DNA of 64,000 nucleotides from Amaranthus tricolor (GCF_026212465.1 NC_080047.1:34855057-34919056); one strand, 5' to 3'; shown: positions 26,943 to 39,900, counted from the stretch's first letter. The notes: generated by a model from the sequence alone, not told the origin. A program made the numbers and translations.

Positions 26943-28261
26943 TTACAATGCAATTATTAGGTACACAGGGATAACTCCGATTAGTAAGTTATGTGATATG
27001 TCTAAAGATGTGAGAGATAACATGTTCCCAAGAAAAGATGGAATACTACTCGAAAATGAATTGTGTGAAAGATCAAGATACGCAAGAGACTTAAGGTTGT
27101 GAAGCGCATCAGATATAGAATTTGACAGTAGGTTGTTGGACAATTTCAGGTAAATAAGAGACTGTAAATTCCCGATTTCATTAGGAATAGGTCCTGAAAA
27201 TGAATTGTCAGAAAGCTGAAGGTATGAAAGAGACTTAAGGTTTCGTATTGTACGAGGAATGAATCTATCCAGTGTGTTATGAGATAGATCGAGATAAGTA
27301 AGGGAACGCTTGTATCCGATTGCATTGGAAAATCGACCTTTCAGTTGATTATAAGAAAGATCGAGATATGTAAAGAGCATGCAATTGGAATAGGACCTGA
27401 AAATGAGTTATGAGAAAGATCAAGATGTACAAGTTGAGTGTCGATTCCACTCAAGTTGAACAACCATTCAAATATTAAAGAATCATTCAAGAAATTATTA
27501 GCAAGACTGAAAATAGCAAGGTTGGATGAAGAATTAATGAAAGAAAATGGTGTAGGAATTGTAGAAGGAAGGAGACACAAATCCAAGTGAAGTGTCCTTA
27601 AGAAAGGCAGGCTGTTTATGGCTTGGAACCAATCATTAGTCTCTAAAAGGTAGGTATTACTCAAATCAAGGTCTTTGAGCAAAGTTAGATGAAAAAGCCA
27701 TTGCAAGCTATTGGCATACAAGTGTAAATTATAACTAAGATCAAGAAATGTTAAATGGGAAAGGTTCCCTAATTGTTTGGGTATTTCCCCAGCAAAATGG
27801 GCACAAGATAGGTTAAGGTGTTCTAAGTAGGAGAGGGATCCAATGATAGCTGGTATAGGTTGGTCAAGGAAGTTATTAGAACTGAGGTCTAAGTACTTCA
27901 AATGCTTAAGCTCACCAAGGGAATCACTCAACTTACCTTCGAGATGACAGTCGTAATCGTTAAAATTTAAGAAACCATTGCCATGGAGATCGAGCTCGAT
28001 AATGTGGCCAGTCTGGTTGTTGCATCGCACACCAGGCCAATTGCAGCAGTCTCGGTTGCCTTGTTGGCTTCCCCATGAAGTTAGCAGTCCACATCGATCA
28101 AGTATGCCTTGTTTAAACCTAAGCAGAGCTTCTCTTTCCTTGTCGATACACCTTGCGATGTTGTGTTGATTGCTTGTGTTTAATCCGGCACTAGCATGCC
28201 TGAAATCACTTATGAATAACACAATAAGCAGAAACAAAAGCTGATAGTTTAAGCAGCTCAT
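26943..28261 (-). pseudogene. Truncated LRR receptor-like protein (RLP/EIX-type) with frameshift
   Basis: Read on the minus strand from 28261. A hydrophobic signal peptide (about residues 1-25, ending HASA) is followed by a cysteine-capped LRRNT_2 domain (CIDKEREALLRFKQGI through DCCNWPGVRCNN, about 38-82). Then come extracellular LRRs of the plant LxxLxLSxNxFSGxIP type. Near 27380 a one-base loss shifts the frame in the middle of a repeat; the other frame continues with about seven more LRRs to a stop at 26943. No island domain, transmembrane segment or kinase follows, so about half of a typical 900-1000-residue receptor-like protein is missing. Such proteins act in immune or developmental signalling at the cell surface. 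Most likely a pseudogene, less likely a sequencing error plus a secreted LRR fragment. Confidence 0.8.
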
Positions 28262-28522
28262 TGTGAGTTGTGAGTTAGACCAGGATTAAGAAGATTAAGA
28301 ATTTTACCTTATGTCATGGGAAGAAAATTCATATTTGGTTTGCTTGTCACGAAGTCAACCATAGTACTATATGTTCTAAATTTAATTATTAACTTCTCTT
28401 TTGCCCTTTTATTTTGGTTTTCTGAAAAGTCAACATATGGAAGTTTCATGTTGCAGTTGAATGAATGCTATCTTGACTTCAAATAGTAAACATTAACTTA
28501 TTCAATTAGTAACCATCTAATT

Positions 28523-28576
28523 TCAGCTCACTTGATAGAGAATTCTTATGATTTCAAGGCCATGTGTTTGAGTCCC
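28523..28576 (+). mobile_element. tRNA-derived SINE-like relic (pol III A and B boxes)
   Basis: 'tcagctcacttgatagaga' resembles a tRNA A box (TRGCTCAGTTGGTAGAG). 'tgtttgagtcccca' 20-odd bases later resembles a B box (GGTTCGAGTCC). The spacing fits a tRNA-like promoter. There is no tRNA cloverleaf or clear tail, so this is a guess at a decayed SINE. Confidence 0.3.
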
Positions 28577-29240
28577 CATCAAATGACCCTGATCCTTCAA
28601 CTTTCAAGAGTAACTGTATTCTTCTGCATGTACAATGGTTCGAGAATCGAGCACCACATGTAACACGTTGAATCTCAAATTTGAGACTTTAGGACATAAC
28701 AATGTATCACATAGTGACTTCCGTCTTACCCGCCAAACTCATCCGATAGAACTCACCTAACTGCATGGATTGTCGATTTTACCCATGTATTCAGCGGTTT
28801 ACTACTAACTAATGGTATTAAACGGTCATGAAGAGAATGAATTTTAGAACTCCCTTTCTTCAGATTCAACAGAATGTAATTGTAAGTAAAGCCAATGTGA
28901 AGTAGTTTCCAGTCAGGAAAACAAAACAGCTCCCACGACATATAGACTCTGCAGCAGTAACATACATGTCCAGCAAAAACAAGCTGGAAAGAAATATACA
29001 AGTGTATTGCTTTCAAATACATGCTTCATACAAATTACAAATTGTATTGTCAATTGAACACATGGACAAGATAAATTATGGATCAAGAAAATGTTCTTCT
29101 TTTAGTTAAATGAACATGGTACAGATAATTTCAAAAACCTAAGGCCAGTAAAGTTTTCAAAACTATAGAAATGGGAAGAACACTGGTTTACAAAACATAG
29201 AAAAAAGGACATTCACGATGCCTTACACACATGTGTTCTA
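28577..29240. other. Spacer; probable 3'UTR of RPL28 at the right end
   Basis: No gene recognised. The bases just left of 29241 are the 3' flank of the minus-strand RPL28 gene. An 89-codon minus frame at 29022-28753 shows no family features. Confidence 0.5.
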
Positions 29241-30406
29241 CTATTCCTTGCTAAGATCAATCCCTGCCTTTTTGGCAACAGCATCCAATCCGTTCTTCTC
29301 GATGGTCTTTAACGCCTTTGTCGATAACCTAAGTTTCACATACCTTTTACCAGCTTCCCACCACACTCTCTTGTATTGTAGGTTGACAAATTGCAACCTC
29401 TTTGTTTTGTGGTTCGAGTGAGACACTTTGTTTGCCTTATTTGATTTCTTCCCGGTGAATGGACATATTCTTCCTGAAAATTAATCATATCATTAAGTCG
29501 GGGCTTGTTCTCTAGGAGTACTAATCGATTCACTTCACTTCACTTCACCAAAGCTCTATTCAATTCACTTCAATTTAGTTTAGTCATGTTTAACTTTATT
29601 ATGTTTAGTTCGGTTCAACTGTATTCACTTCTATACCAGTTTTACCTCTCACATCCAACAATTCCCATTCAATGCACCTCATTCTATTCTGTTTAGTTCA
29701 CTTCCATGTACTTCAAATCAGTAGTTTGTAGCCCAAAGAATCATCTCGTTATAGCACAAATATCGCCTCATAAAAAAGATAATATTATTTGTTTAGGATT
29801 CAACAGCAATTTTCAACATTGACACCCATTGATATAATCCATTACAAAATTTAATTAGCAACAAGTTCATCAAACAACACCCACCTTAATAGCACTATGC
29901 ATCCCTCATGTTCTCGGCCATCAATGTAAGTGAAAATTAGATATGCCCATCAAGCGAAAAATGTAACAAAAAACAAAAGACGGTAGAGAAGCCATAATTA
30001 TGGCCTAGTACCGATGATCAATTTTAAAGCATGAATGCAAGATCAAAAATTATTTGAACCAAACTACAGTTGACAAGAAAGAAGATTGATTTTGTACCTA
30101 AAGGTAGTTGATATCAAAGCAGCAGGATTTACCAGTATAACCTGATTCACTAATCCTTGTGAATTCCAATCCACATTTGAACCATTTTGATGAATATTTT
30201 GGACCTTTTTTGCACAATTACGAATTCATATAGTAATTATGTAGTGAAATAGTCAACATTCAGGGCAAGATTTAGAAATTGAAAAGAATTGCATAAACTG
30301 GGTTTTGAACCATACAAGACTAACACAATGCACTGCCCTCAAATTTAAGCTCAAGTTCACAGCAATTTGATACATAATTAACATTAATCTTACACAACAA
30401 CAACAA

Positions 30407-30447
<41 letters not shown>

Positions 30448-30878
30448 AATCCCAAGATATGATTATTTCCATCTCCCCTCGCCTCTAGGGATTGTATAGC
30501 CAACCCCAAATGCATAAAAAAAACATACTATCCCATAACCAGAAACTGAATCGATAAAACACCAAACAATCAAAAACCCATAAAGAATTAACCATAATTA
30601 TCAACAACAAAAAAAGAAGTGAATAAATGACAAAATTGAGAAAAAAAAAAAGGAAAAGGGTACTTACGAGCAACAGGAAAAGGAGAAGGCTTGGAAGGAA
30701 CAGAAATGGGTTTGCTGGAAATGGATAAGACTGAAGAAGAAATGTTGATGCCACTAAGTTGAGAAGTGAGAAAAGTAAGATCAGAGATAGTAGATTTGGG
30801 CTTGAGTGAGGTACAAAACTGGGGTTTACGAAGGAAGGAAACATTGCTTATCAACATTCCTGAAGAAACCCCTGCCAT
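29241..30878 (-). CDS. RPL28: Plastid 50S ribosomal protein L28 (bL28c), nuclear-encoded
   Basis: Two exons on the minus strand, 30878-30668 and 29473-29241, joined in phase across a 1194-bp GT-AG intron: about 147 residues. Residues 1-70 are Ser/Thr-rich with few acids, a typical chloroplast transit peptide that keeps the family segment [11 protein letters not shown]. The junction makes [12 protein letters not shown], the start of mature L28. Exon 2 carries [19 protein letters not shown] and [17 protein letters not shown] to GIDLSKE, the conserved plant plastid L28 body. It is a component of the large plastid ribosomal subunit and is essential for plastid translation in plants. The intron holds a long poly(A) run (about 30409-30446) and an ATTCAC/TTCAGTT-rich stretch near 29530-29700. 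No lesions seen. Confidence 0.95.
30409..30446. repeat. Poly(A) run in RPL28 intron
   Basis: A CAA-repeat leads into about 34 consecutive A. On the minus (sense) strand this is a T-tract about 220 bp downstream of the donor at 30668. Confidence 0.9.
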
Positions 30879-30989
30879 TTTTTTCTCTTATTCTCTTCTC
30901 TCGTTATCTGCTTTCCTCGGTTGAAACAGTTGGAGATGACTCGATGTTATCCTTCTTTCGTCTAATAGTCTTTTCTCTCCACTTCCTAG

Positions 30990-31575
30990 AGTTTTAATAT
31001 ATTAATAAAGAAAAAACAATATTAAGTGTGGGTAATAAGGAATACTTTACTAAATATATGTATAATTGAACAGTATAGATATTGGTTGAATAATAAAATT
31101 AATGAGAAAATAATATGATAATAAACATTAAAATAAATATTAAAAAAATAATAATATAAGAGGATCATAAATAATTAAAAAATATTATATTTAAAGTTAG
31201 CTAGAAATATATTTGAACTGGACTATAAATATTAATAACTATTATAATACGGATGACCCATGTTAAATTGTTCTAAAATTTTTTTAGTGAAGTTAAACCT
31301 TCGTTAAGTAGAAAAAATTACCTACAATAATTTAATACTTTTCTCATTTTCTTACAATAATCTCACATATTAATCAACCATGAATAATCTCAATTTTCGA
31401 ATCACTCATTGCGGTAAATACAAATTTTTTAAAATATCACTCATCATGGTAAATAGAAAGAATATTCCATGTTGGTTAATTCATTAAAGATGATGAAAGT
31501 TAAGATTAGTGAATATTTGTCAAGTCAATTATGTTTACTTACTCAAGATTATCCAATATAAGATTAGGTTTAATC

Positions 31576-31656
<81 letters not shown>

Positions 31657-31849
31657 GTATGTATTTATGTTAAATACTCAATGGTTAGTTGTATATACAT
31701 GTTGCTTCAAGTTATGTAGGTATTCGGTTTTATTAGAGAAGAATAAATCACATTTAAGTTGTATATCCAAATAATTATGGGACTATTCAAAAGGTAGTTT
31801 TAGATTCAAAATTCAAGCCATAGGAGACGATGCAATCAATGTGAAGTTA
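30990..31849. other. AT-rich spacer with MULE-like end relic and TA/TATG microsatellite
   Basis: Position 31310 onwards ('gaaaaaattacctacaataa', then 'atcaaccatgaataatctca') resembles the long terminal repeat of the Mutator-like element at 42874-43952, but no partner end was found. At 31578-31664 a (TA)n tract passes into five TATG units. No gene. Confidence 0.45.
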
Positions 31850-32475
31850 TCAAAAATTGTTGGTAAGTCAAAAGAGACGATGCAATGTATTAAAGCCTAG
31901 TCGATTCCCGCATCTATCTCATACACATACAAGACCAAATATAGTCAATGCAGTCAAAATCATATCCAAGTTCATGAGTGAACAGAACAAGAATCATCTA
32001 GCAGCAACCAAGAGAATTTTAAATACATCTAAGGAGCGAAGAGCAATAAAATCATGTACGAGGCAGAAGATGACTATATGATTATCAAAAACACGAACAT
32101 CGAATCAGCTAAAAGTACGGATGATAGAAAAGCAAGAACGAGTACGTTGCTGTAACAAGTGCTACATGTATAATAGTTTCGCTTAGAAGGATATTGGTCT
32201 ATCTACAACTAGAGCAAAAAGAACCAACAATTTTATTCTACAACATGTCAGCAATTACAATGACAAAAAACCTATTATTTTTGCACCAGGTTGAAGCACA
32301 TTAAGCTACATTATCACCTCATACAAGAATTAGTCGAGAATCAAGAGATAAAGTTATAATTTTGTAAGCCGAAGGAGCATCTCAAAGACATTTTCACAAA
32401 AGCAATTCCGATCGAGAAATTCGTAGAGCTTCAAAAGGTTTCTAGAGTACAAGATGTTGTAGATTAAGGGGATTG
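31850..32475 (+). pseudogene. Ty1/copia pol remnant (RT end and RNase H)
   Basis: Decayed copia motifs in order on the + strand: HTRPNIVNAVKIISKFMSEQ and NKNHLAATKRIL at about 31927-32020 (RT/RNase H connector); a degraded STDDRKARTST near 32110; PTILFYNMSAITMTKN at about 32229-32275; HIKLHYHLIQELVENQEIKL at about 32298-32357; and KDIFTKAIPIEKFVELQK at about 32386-32440. Then 'aaggggattgttagaataat' gives a polypurine tract and a TGTTAGAATAATCC LTR start at about 32476. Stops and frame changes abound. The retained order matches the 3' end of a copia polyprotein. Confidence 0.8.
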
Positions 32476-32534
32476 TTAGAATAATCCATAGGCCGAACTT
32501 CTAAGGGGCGGGTAAGGGCTTCCCCCCCCCCCCC

Positions 32535-33045
32535 CCCCCCCAACCGAGATTTTCTACAAAGTTTTTTTAGTATATAACTGTCATTTTATGATTTTTTATT
32601 ATTTTAACCCAACAAATAAAAGCAACACAATTATAAGAAGAGAATAACTGAAATAAAAATATGTTTGAAAAAGAAAGAATTTTATATCTTATAAGTTACA
32701 ATATCAAATTAGAAATGAAATTATCATTTAATAACTAAAAAACAAAACAAGAAGAAAGCTATTGGCACACTTTCGTCTTTATCAGCAATGAAGGCAGTGA
32801 AGCTTAACAAAATAGGCAATGATATTCGTGATGATAGTTTAGTGATAAACAATGAGAAACAAATAGCAAAGATAATAGTCAATCAAATAATAGATGATTT
32901 TAAATTGCTTAAAGAGCATTGAGCTTTACTTTGATTTAAAATTTATGTTATGATGTTTGGATGTATTAATTGACTATATTTTAGTTAGAATTCAAAAAAA
33001 TTTAACTATGCTCTCCTATAATTTTATTCAAGTTTCGCCTAATCT
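32535..33045 (+). mobile_element. hAT transposase 3'-end remnant, copy 2
   Basis: Similar to 19125-19795 in the same order ('gtcattttat', 'aacaaataaaagcaacacaa', 'gaaatgaaattatcatt', 'gagctttactttgattt'). One frame reads GNDIRDDSLVINNEKQIAKI, then IVNQIIDDFKLLKEH before a stop, again like the hAT transposase C-terminus. Immediately left is a (C)20 run (32522-32541), where copy 1 has only five C ('tgcccccttgagatttt'). It apparently sits just inside the copia LTR start at 32476, so it may interrupt that LTR. Confidence 0.5.
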
Positions 33046-33983
33046 ACAAAATTGTAAACACTATCTAGAGTATTTTAGGTAAGGTAAAAAAAAATATCTA
33101 AGCAGTAAAGAGCTATCTTGATAGTAGTAAATGTCAGTTGTTTCAGCGACGTCAACTACTATATGTATGCATAATTGCTTCAACTTTACAACGTACAAAA
33201 CCAGTTATCCATTCTAAGCAATAAAACAAAAACATTCGGTAAATAAAAATCTCTCCTCTATACAACTAATAGTCTGCATGGGTTTTTCAAGTTATAGGCT
33301 GATAAAAGAAAATAATTAGGTGAGAATTAAATCTAAAATCTATCATGAAAAATAGTACTAGTTCTTCACATAACGGTATGATGCTACTTATCAAGAATCT
33401 ATTATGCGTGCTAACTTGCTTACATAAAAAGTCACATATTATGACAAAAAAACAAAAAAAAAAGGTTTTTGCTTTCAAGGATCATCTTCTAATTGCAATT
33501 TGTATACTGAAATATATCGTTCACCTATCCATCCACGTTTTCCCACCCTTTTATGCATCAAATATCATCGAAGAAAGATGAAAAATCATATAAAGCAGTT
33601 CTAGTCTTCTAGATGATGAAAAAGGATTATGGTAGGGGAGAATTGTAATCAAATTAAAGCCCAAGTAAAAAAGAAATATAAAATAAGTTACTATTAATCT
33701 AGACTCATGACTAGCAAGAGTATATAATGCGCCAGTAAGTTGAGTAATACTGCATACACGTCTAAGTACAGGAATCCTGGTGGAGAGAAGCTATGAATTA
33801 AGTCCCTTTGTGGCTGGTCAGGATAATAAAAACATTCAGAATGAAATCTCAACCAAAAGACATGCTATTGAGACTAGATCGGGAGTCAGACATGCTAGTA
33901 TCCCAGGTGTGTTTGTATCCAGACAGCCATACTCAACAGCCATAATCTATAATTCAAATCATCACCTGATGTAAATAAGACAA
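33046..33983. other. Spacer and 3' flank of the U2AF-like gene
   Basis: No gene recognised. Short frames at 33345-33581 and 33780-33974 show no family features. The right end is the presumed 3'UTR of the minus-strand gene ending at 33984. Confidence 0.5.
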
Positions 33984-36900
33984 TCATTTTGGAAATCTCT
34001 CTTGGTAGACCTTCAGTGGCACATATTCCACTGCAACAATACGGCCATCAAAAGTACGTCCATGCAAACAATGTGCTGCCATGCATGAAGCTTCTGTCCT
34101 TCTAAACTCCACCAAGACACAGCCAACCTCAAACATGTTACTCCATTCACAGCCATTTTCAATATCTAGACCATCTTCAGTTGCACTTGCGCCAGAAATT
34201 GTCTGCAAGGGTACTGATTCTGATTCTTGGAGCATGTCACTTTTGTCCAGTCCTGGCACATCTTCAGTGTGCAGGGTTTCACGCTCTCTTGACTGCAAGA
34301 TACCCATAGTTTCATCAGGTTTCAACTCCGACGATACTTTACTCTCAGTGATGGATGCTTCTGAATGATTTCCCTCAGAATCATTCACAGAAGCAACAAC
34401 AACAGTTGAAACATCAAGCAAAGCATTCGATTTCGGCCCATTAGCAGTTTCATCGTCCCTGCTCTGAGGTGAATTATTACCATTTTCTTTAGTTTCACTA
34501 ACAGCGTTTGTTTCAGCTGCTCCTACTTTAACACAGTCAATAGCAGTAGATAGTTTATGCATATCACCTTCAACACTATCCACTGCATCGAATTCTTCAA
34601 TACTGCTTGGAGATCTCCCGATAAGATCATCTCCATCTTCATGTTCCAGAGCAAGATCTGTTTGATGATGGTTCCTTTCTTCTGGAGGTTGTATAGGTCT
34701 TAAATCAGATGTGATCTGTTCTTCTTTGGAACCAGTTGTATGTGTGTTGGTACCTTTCACAACGTTAACGGACAGAACAGAGCCATACCTGCAATGAAAT
34801 AAATACATTAATAGATGTAGCATGCGTTATCTAGAGCGATAATGGATTACTGTTACAAGAGCTTTGCCTCCAATCCAATCTAACTAGGAATAAATACATT
34901 TAGAAAGCACATTTAAAAATTATACAAGAAAAACCTAAGGTCAAAAAAGCAAGAGTGGCATCTAGATCCAAATAATTCAGTACTATGATATTTGTCCTCA
35001 TCATTTATAGTTGCAACATATTTACTTTACGAAATTCCAAAAATAAAAGTTGCAACATTCTGCTTTGATGTGTTTCTGGTGCAAAATTCCCCACTTGTTG
35101 TATTTATAACACGTGAATTGAAGTAGGGATCTCCACTTAACTACAGAGACATTTTTGACTAATAGAGCCTGATTTTCAGTTCTTTATTTTGCGTACCATT
35201 GAGTTAAGTTGCAACTATTAAAAGATGGTAAACGCATTAAAGATTGAATCAACCCAATTCTTTACCTGGAACATTCTAATCGTACATCTTCCACAATTTC
35301 TTCCAAGTCTGTTTCTGAGAGCGAATCAATTGCCTCCTGAACAAGCTATGTATAATAGAAGGAAGAATTAAGAGGTTATCAAGGTGCTTAAGTACACAGA
35401 CCCTGAATACAAAACTTCTCAAATAATTTGTAAAGCGTAAGACAGCACCCACCACATTGCTAAGCTTAAGGACCTGCGTTGGTGCTTCAAGGAGGGGTTT
35501 AACATGCTCCGGTATTCCATAAAATGGGTGGCTTTCAGAGAGTTCCTAAAAAATGTCATTGCGGTTTCATCAGATAAGCATGGGGGTTCTAAGCATGTTC
35601 AACATCTTCAACCGCACAGGGCCCCAAAATTTAGGGACCTTAATATTAAAATACGTAGTATATGTTAAGTGTTTAAAGATACAAAGTTGTAAGAAATATA
35701 TCATAATTTTTGAAATTGCACGGGACCATCAAAAAATTTGTCAATTTATACTCCGCTTCTGCAGACAAGGCCTAAGCCCAAAGAAATACGCAAATGTACG
35801 AGGACAGGAACATCTTTTCCTTAAGCTTTATGCCGACAAAAAATTACCATTGAAGTAATAAAAAAAGATATAGTTCAGATTCAAATACCACTGATTCTGT
35901 GTTGCGAAAAGCTTGGGCTACTGTCAGAACTCTCCCGCCTAACCTCATACCATTCAATCCAGCACAAGCCTTCAATGTGACAGAATGATCTGCATACTGC
36001 AATACAATTCAAAAGAACATACATCAAAAGCAGACACAGGTAAAAAAAAAAGGGAAAGAATACCTACTCCATAAATAAAATAAAGGTGATAACAGTCTGG
36101 GCGGACCCACATAGGCATACCCGTCCGCATTTGAGGGCACGACCCTTTTTTTTTTTGAAAAAAATGCAGTTAGGATGTTTCGAACCTGGAACCTTGGAGA
36201 TAAGAGTATGGACTTGAGCAACAAAAAGTCTTTACTTTTATATTTACTGATTAATATCTAAAATCTTAATCATTTCTTTTTTTTCTTGATGTTACTTATA
36301 GTTTGCCTTTCGCAATATGTTGTCATGCTTCTAGTAATGTATACTCCCTCTGTCCCTCTACAGTGTCACCATTTAACTCAAAAACTCTCACATATTTGAG
36401 CAAATGGTTCGATTCCAAAACGGATCAAAAACTTTACAATTTTTGATACTCCTTCCGTTGCTAAATGTTATTTCCACAAGGAATATTCACGGGCATCAAG
36501 AAAGAATGTCTTTCTAACTAGAGTATTGATAAAGTAGATAATTGAAATATTTTATAGTGATTTTAATTGCAAGTGAGGAACATGTAGAGACCACATAAAT
36601 ATAATAAAATGAAAATAGATAGAGATGAATATGATTCTTCGTAGAATAGCTATTTTATATATAGATTACATGCAGAGACCACAAGTACAAATATTAAGAT
36701 TTATAAAAAAAAAGGGACAATTTCGTCCAACATACGTAAAAATAAGGGTTAAACATGACCTAAAATTTTGTGATGAAAATAAAAAGATTCTTTGTGGGAG
36801 CAAAAAATGAAAGTACCCAAAATGACAAATGGAAACATCATTTAGGAACAGAGGAATTATATCTTTATGACAATATTTTACATTTAATTGGATTGTTTTT

Positions 36901-39900
36901 GTATCTATTAGTGCACTGTGCTCCCGAAAAATTGATATTGATACCTATATAATTTCGGCCAAAATTTACAGATTCCAAACATCAGAACCCCACTGATAGA
37001 GGGCTTCCTCTGGCCCACTCACTCTTCTAGCTGATGCAGTCCCAATTGAAGAACCAAATAACTAGACAAGCATAACTATGATTCTATTACCTTACCAACA
37101 AATACAATAATGCTAAAGCCTTAATCCTACATGATTGGATTCTATTTCCTTAGCTTAAATAAATAAAACAGACAGAAAGAAGTCAGTAACAACAAATGGA
37201 TAAGATTTCCACAAACTACTATGCAATACCTCCAAGAAAGCACATGCATCTTCACAGTCCTTGTTGACATGAAAACGAAAAGCCTTCAATGTTCCAAAGG
37301 CCCCAACTATCTCCATAATCTGAGAAGATAGCACATAAGTTTATCAAGTCAATATCTTGAAGACAATGGGCTTCCAAGAACAAGTAAACTTCTACACCAG
37401 AGTCAATGTACCATTTCAGGAGAAAGCCCTTCCGCAATTCCACCGACAAAGATCTGCATTAACAACACAGTAGAAATCACAAAACACTAAAGGTCAATGA
37501 GTTTAAAGCGTATAGAGCTTTATCTCCAAATATTCTGTAAATATCAGACAGGTTATTCCTACGATAGAAAGGTTCAAAAGGGTTAAATGTCAATACCACA
37601 AAACAAATAAATGTTGAGCAATAAATTTTTCAAAAAAAAATGAAATGAGCATACAGTAAAATAATTTATAAAAATGTGAAGTAAAATTTTCTAGAACAAG
37701 ATTATTAAAAACTGAAATAACTACAACATATTGTCAGTAATCTTAAGATGCTCAGACTCTAATAAACCCATAGATGTTGAACTAGGGTACGGGGCTATGG
37801 CCGTACAGGGAAGGGGTTGTTACGCTTATGTATACTGCAGTTATAGGGGCCCGTGAAATTGAAATCTAGTCAATAACTAGTCATATGAAAGTAAAAACCC
37901 TAGAGTAACTGAATGATGCCTTTATATCTTCTCATTTTCCATGTCTGCAGCCCACACCCATCTCACTCTTTCTCGCTTGCCACATCCTCTAGCTAATTAT
38001 TTAACAATCTCTCTTCTGAATTCTGCTACAGTGCCACTCTTTAGTTATGGCTCTGCCCATAACAACCACTACATTTCTGCTAAATACAGCCATCTCAGTC
38101 ACTAAGTGTCGATGATCAACAACAGGTGGCAAAACAATCACTATCATCCACCCTAACCGATAACATCCAACAACCATTATTGGGGAAGAAAGTAAAGAAA
38201 ATTTTCTATATGAAATTGAATATACTTTGCAATCCCAAACAAGGTTTATACAATGGACCATAGTAAAATGGCTTATCAAAACATGTTCATGTAATATTTT
38301 TTTGATGTTGCAAATGATTTTTTTAAAAAAACTACCTCTTTATTATTACAAGAATAAGATTGCATACATCTAACTCCCCGAACCCTGCCTAGGTGGGAGC
38401 TTAGGTGAGGACATACCCAGTTGATTGTTGGTTTAGTAAAACTCAACAGCAAGTGTATAACTGGGTGAATGAAGTGTAAAGTTAATACTCAAAAGGGATT
38501 ATTATCACCAACCAAGTCTTTAAAGTACTTTAGGTTAATTTCCATAAGAATAGATAAGAAGAATCAAGATACAACTTAGGGCTCACTTGGATTGAGAGTA
38601 AACATTCAAGGGGTAAAAAAAGCCAAACTAATGAAACAAAGGTAATTAGAGATGCAAATAAAGTGATTAAAAAAATAGTAAAAGAGGTCGAGTGAGTAAA
38701 CTAAAAAAGATGAATAAAAAACAAGATGATTTCCTCATTTGGAAGGAAAAAATTACTCCACCTTCCCCTAGGGTATACCCCAAAATGAAGGAACTAATTG
38801 CTATTTTATCTATTTTCCATTACTTTCTAACCAATTCTTCCACATCTCTAACAATCAAGTTCCTTTAATCATCTATCTAACTTTTCTACTTCGACTTTTA
38901 TTTACCCCTTAAACACTTACACTAAATCCAAGCGGACCCTTAGAGGAACTTATGTGGATCACTAAGATGGAAAGAAACAAATTTGAGAGAAACAGAGAAA
39001 TTTCGCAACCAATGTGTAAGCAAAAATCTAAGAAAAAATTCTGAAGGACAAACAATTAGACTTGTTTTATTACATGGCTCAAAAAATTGTCAATCTAAAA
39101 AAATAGTAAGACGAGAGTAATCAAGAAGTGAGATGCCTACATTAAGATGAATGTGTGTGCACACTTCAAAAAATAAAGGTCAAAAAGAACATATACGAAG
39201 AAAGAAGAGAACTATATTCAAGAATAAACAACTAGTATTTAGGATAAACAAACACTTCGTTCACTAGAAATTAATCAGCTCTAATTGGACTTGGATGAAC
39301 AAACATCTCATTCACATTTGTAAATTTGAAACTCAAGGTTCGATCGAACTTCTTAAATTCATCAAAGATGAGCATAAACATCGCGTTTTCACAAAGGTCA
39401 AATTTAAACCAAATGGAGAAAATTCCCTTTGTCGATTTGCCACTCTCCCGTGTCATGACTTGTAAATGGTGATACAGGAACAATTAAACACCAATATTAT
39501 AAATGTCATCTATGAATAAAATGTATAACTCAAGACCTATCTCTGCTATCCAAAACCACCTAACAGAACTTAAAGAAAATACAGGTTCCTCGACGGGGGA
39601 TAAAAGCATACGCTACTAAGAAAGACATTTGCTCAAAAGACTGAAAAAAGTTATAAATTAGTGCCATCAAACCTTGTGCAGAGAATCTTTCACAATATCA
39701 CTAATTGCAACTTCAACAATGGAATCGCCTGCAGCCTTTGTTTTCTCTGAAGTGCCACTCTGCATGAAAATAGCAACTGTCTGAAAACCTGCTACATGAA
39801 TGATAACAAAAATGTACCTCAGAAATTGTAAATGCACTAGGAACACTTCACAGAAGAATTTCAGCCAAGAAAGAGGATAAACCAAGAAACTTGAAGTTGA

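Noticed and set aside
28523..28595. A functional tRNA gene
   Set aside because: A and B box-like motifs are present but no cloverleaf or acceptor stem can be drawn.
30485..30878. Minus frame of 119 codons overlapping RPL28 exon 1
   Set aside because: It is another frame of exon 1 plus intron; the 96-codon frame with the transit peptide and correct junction is the real one.
36625..36952. Short frames between U2AF exons
   Set aside because: They lie in the mariner-like MITE and its flank; no protein family.
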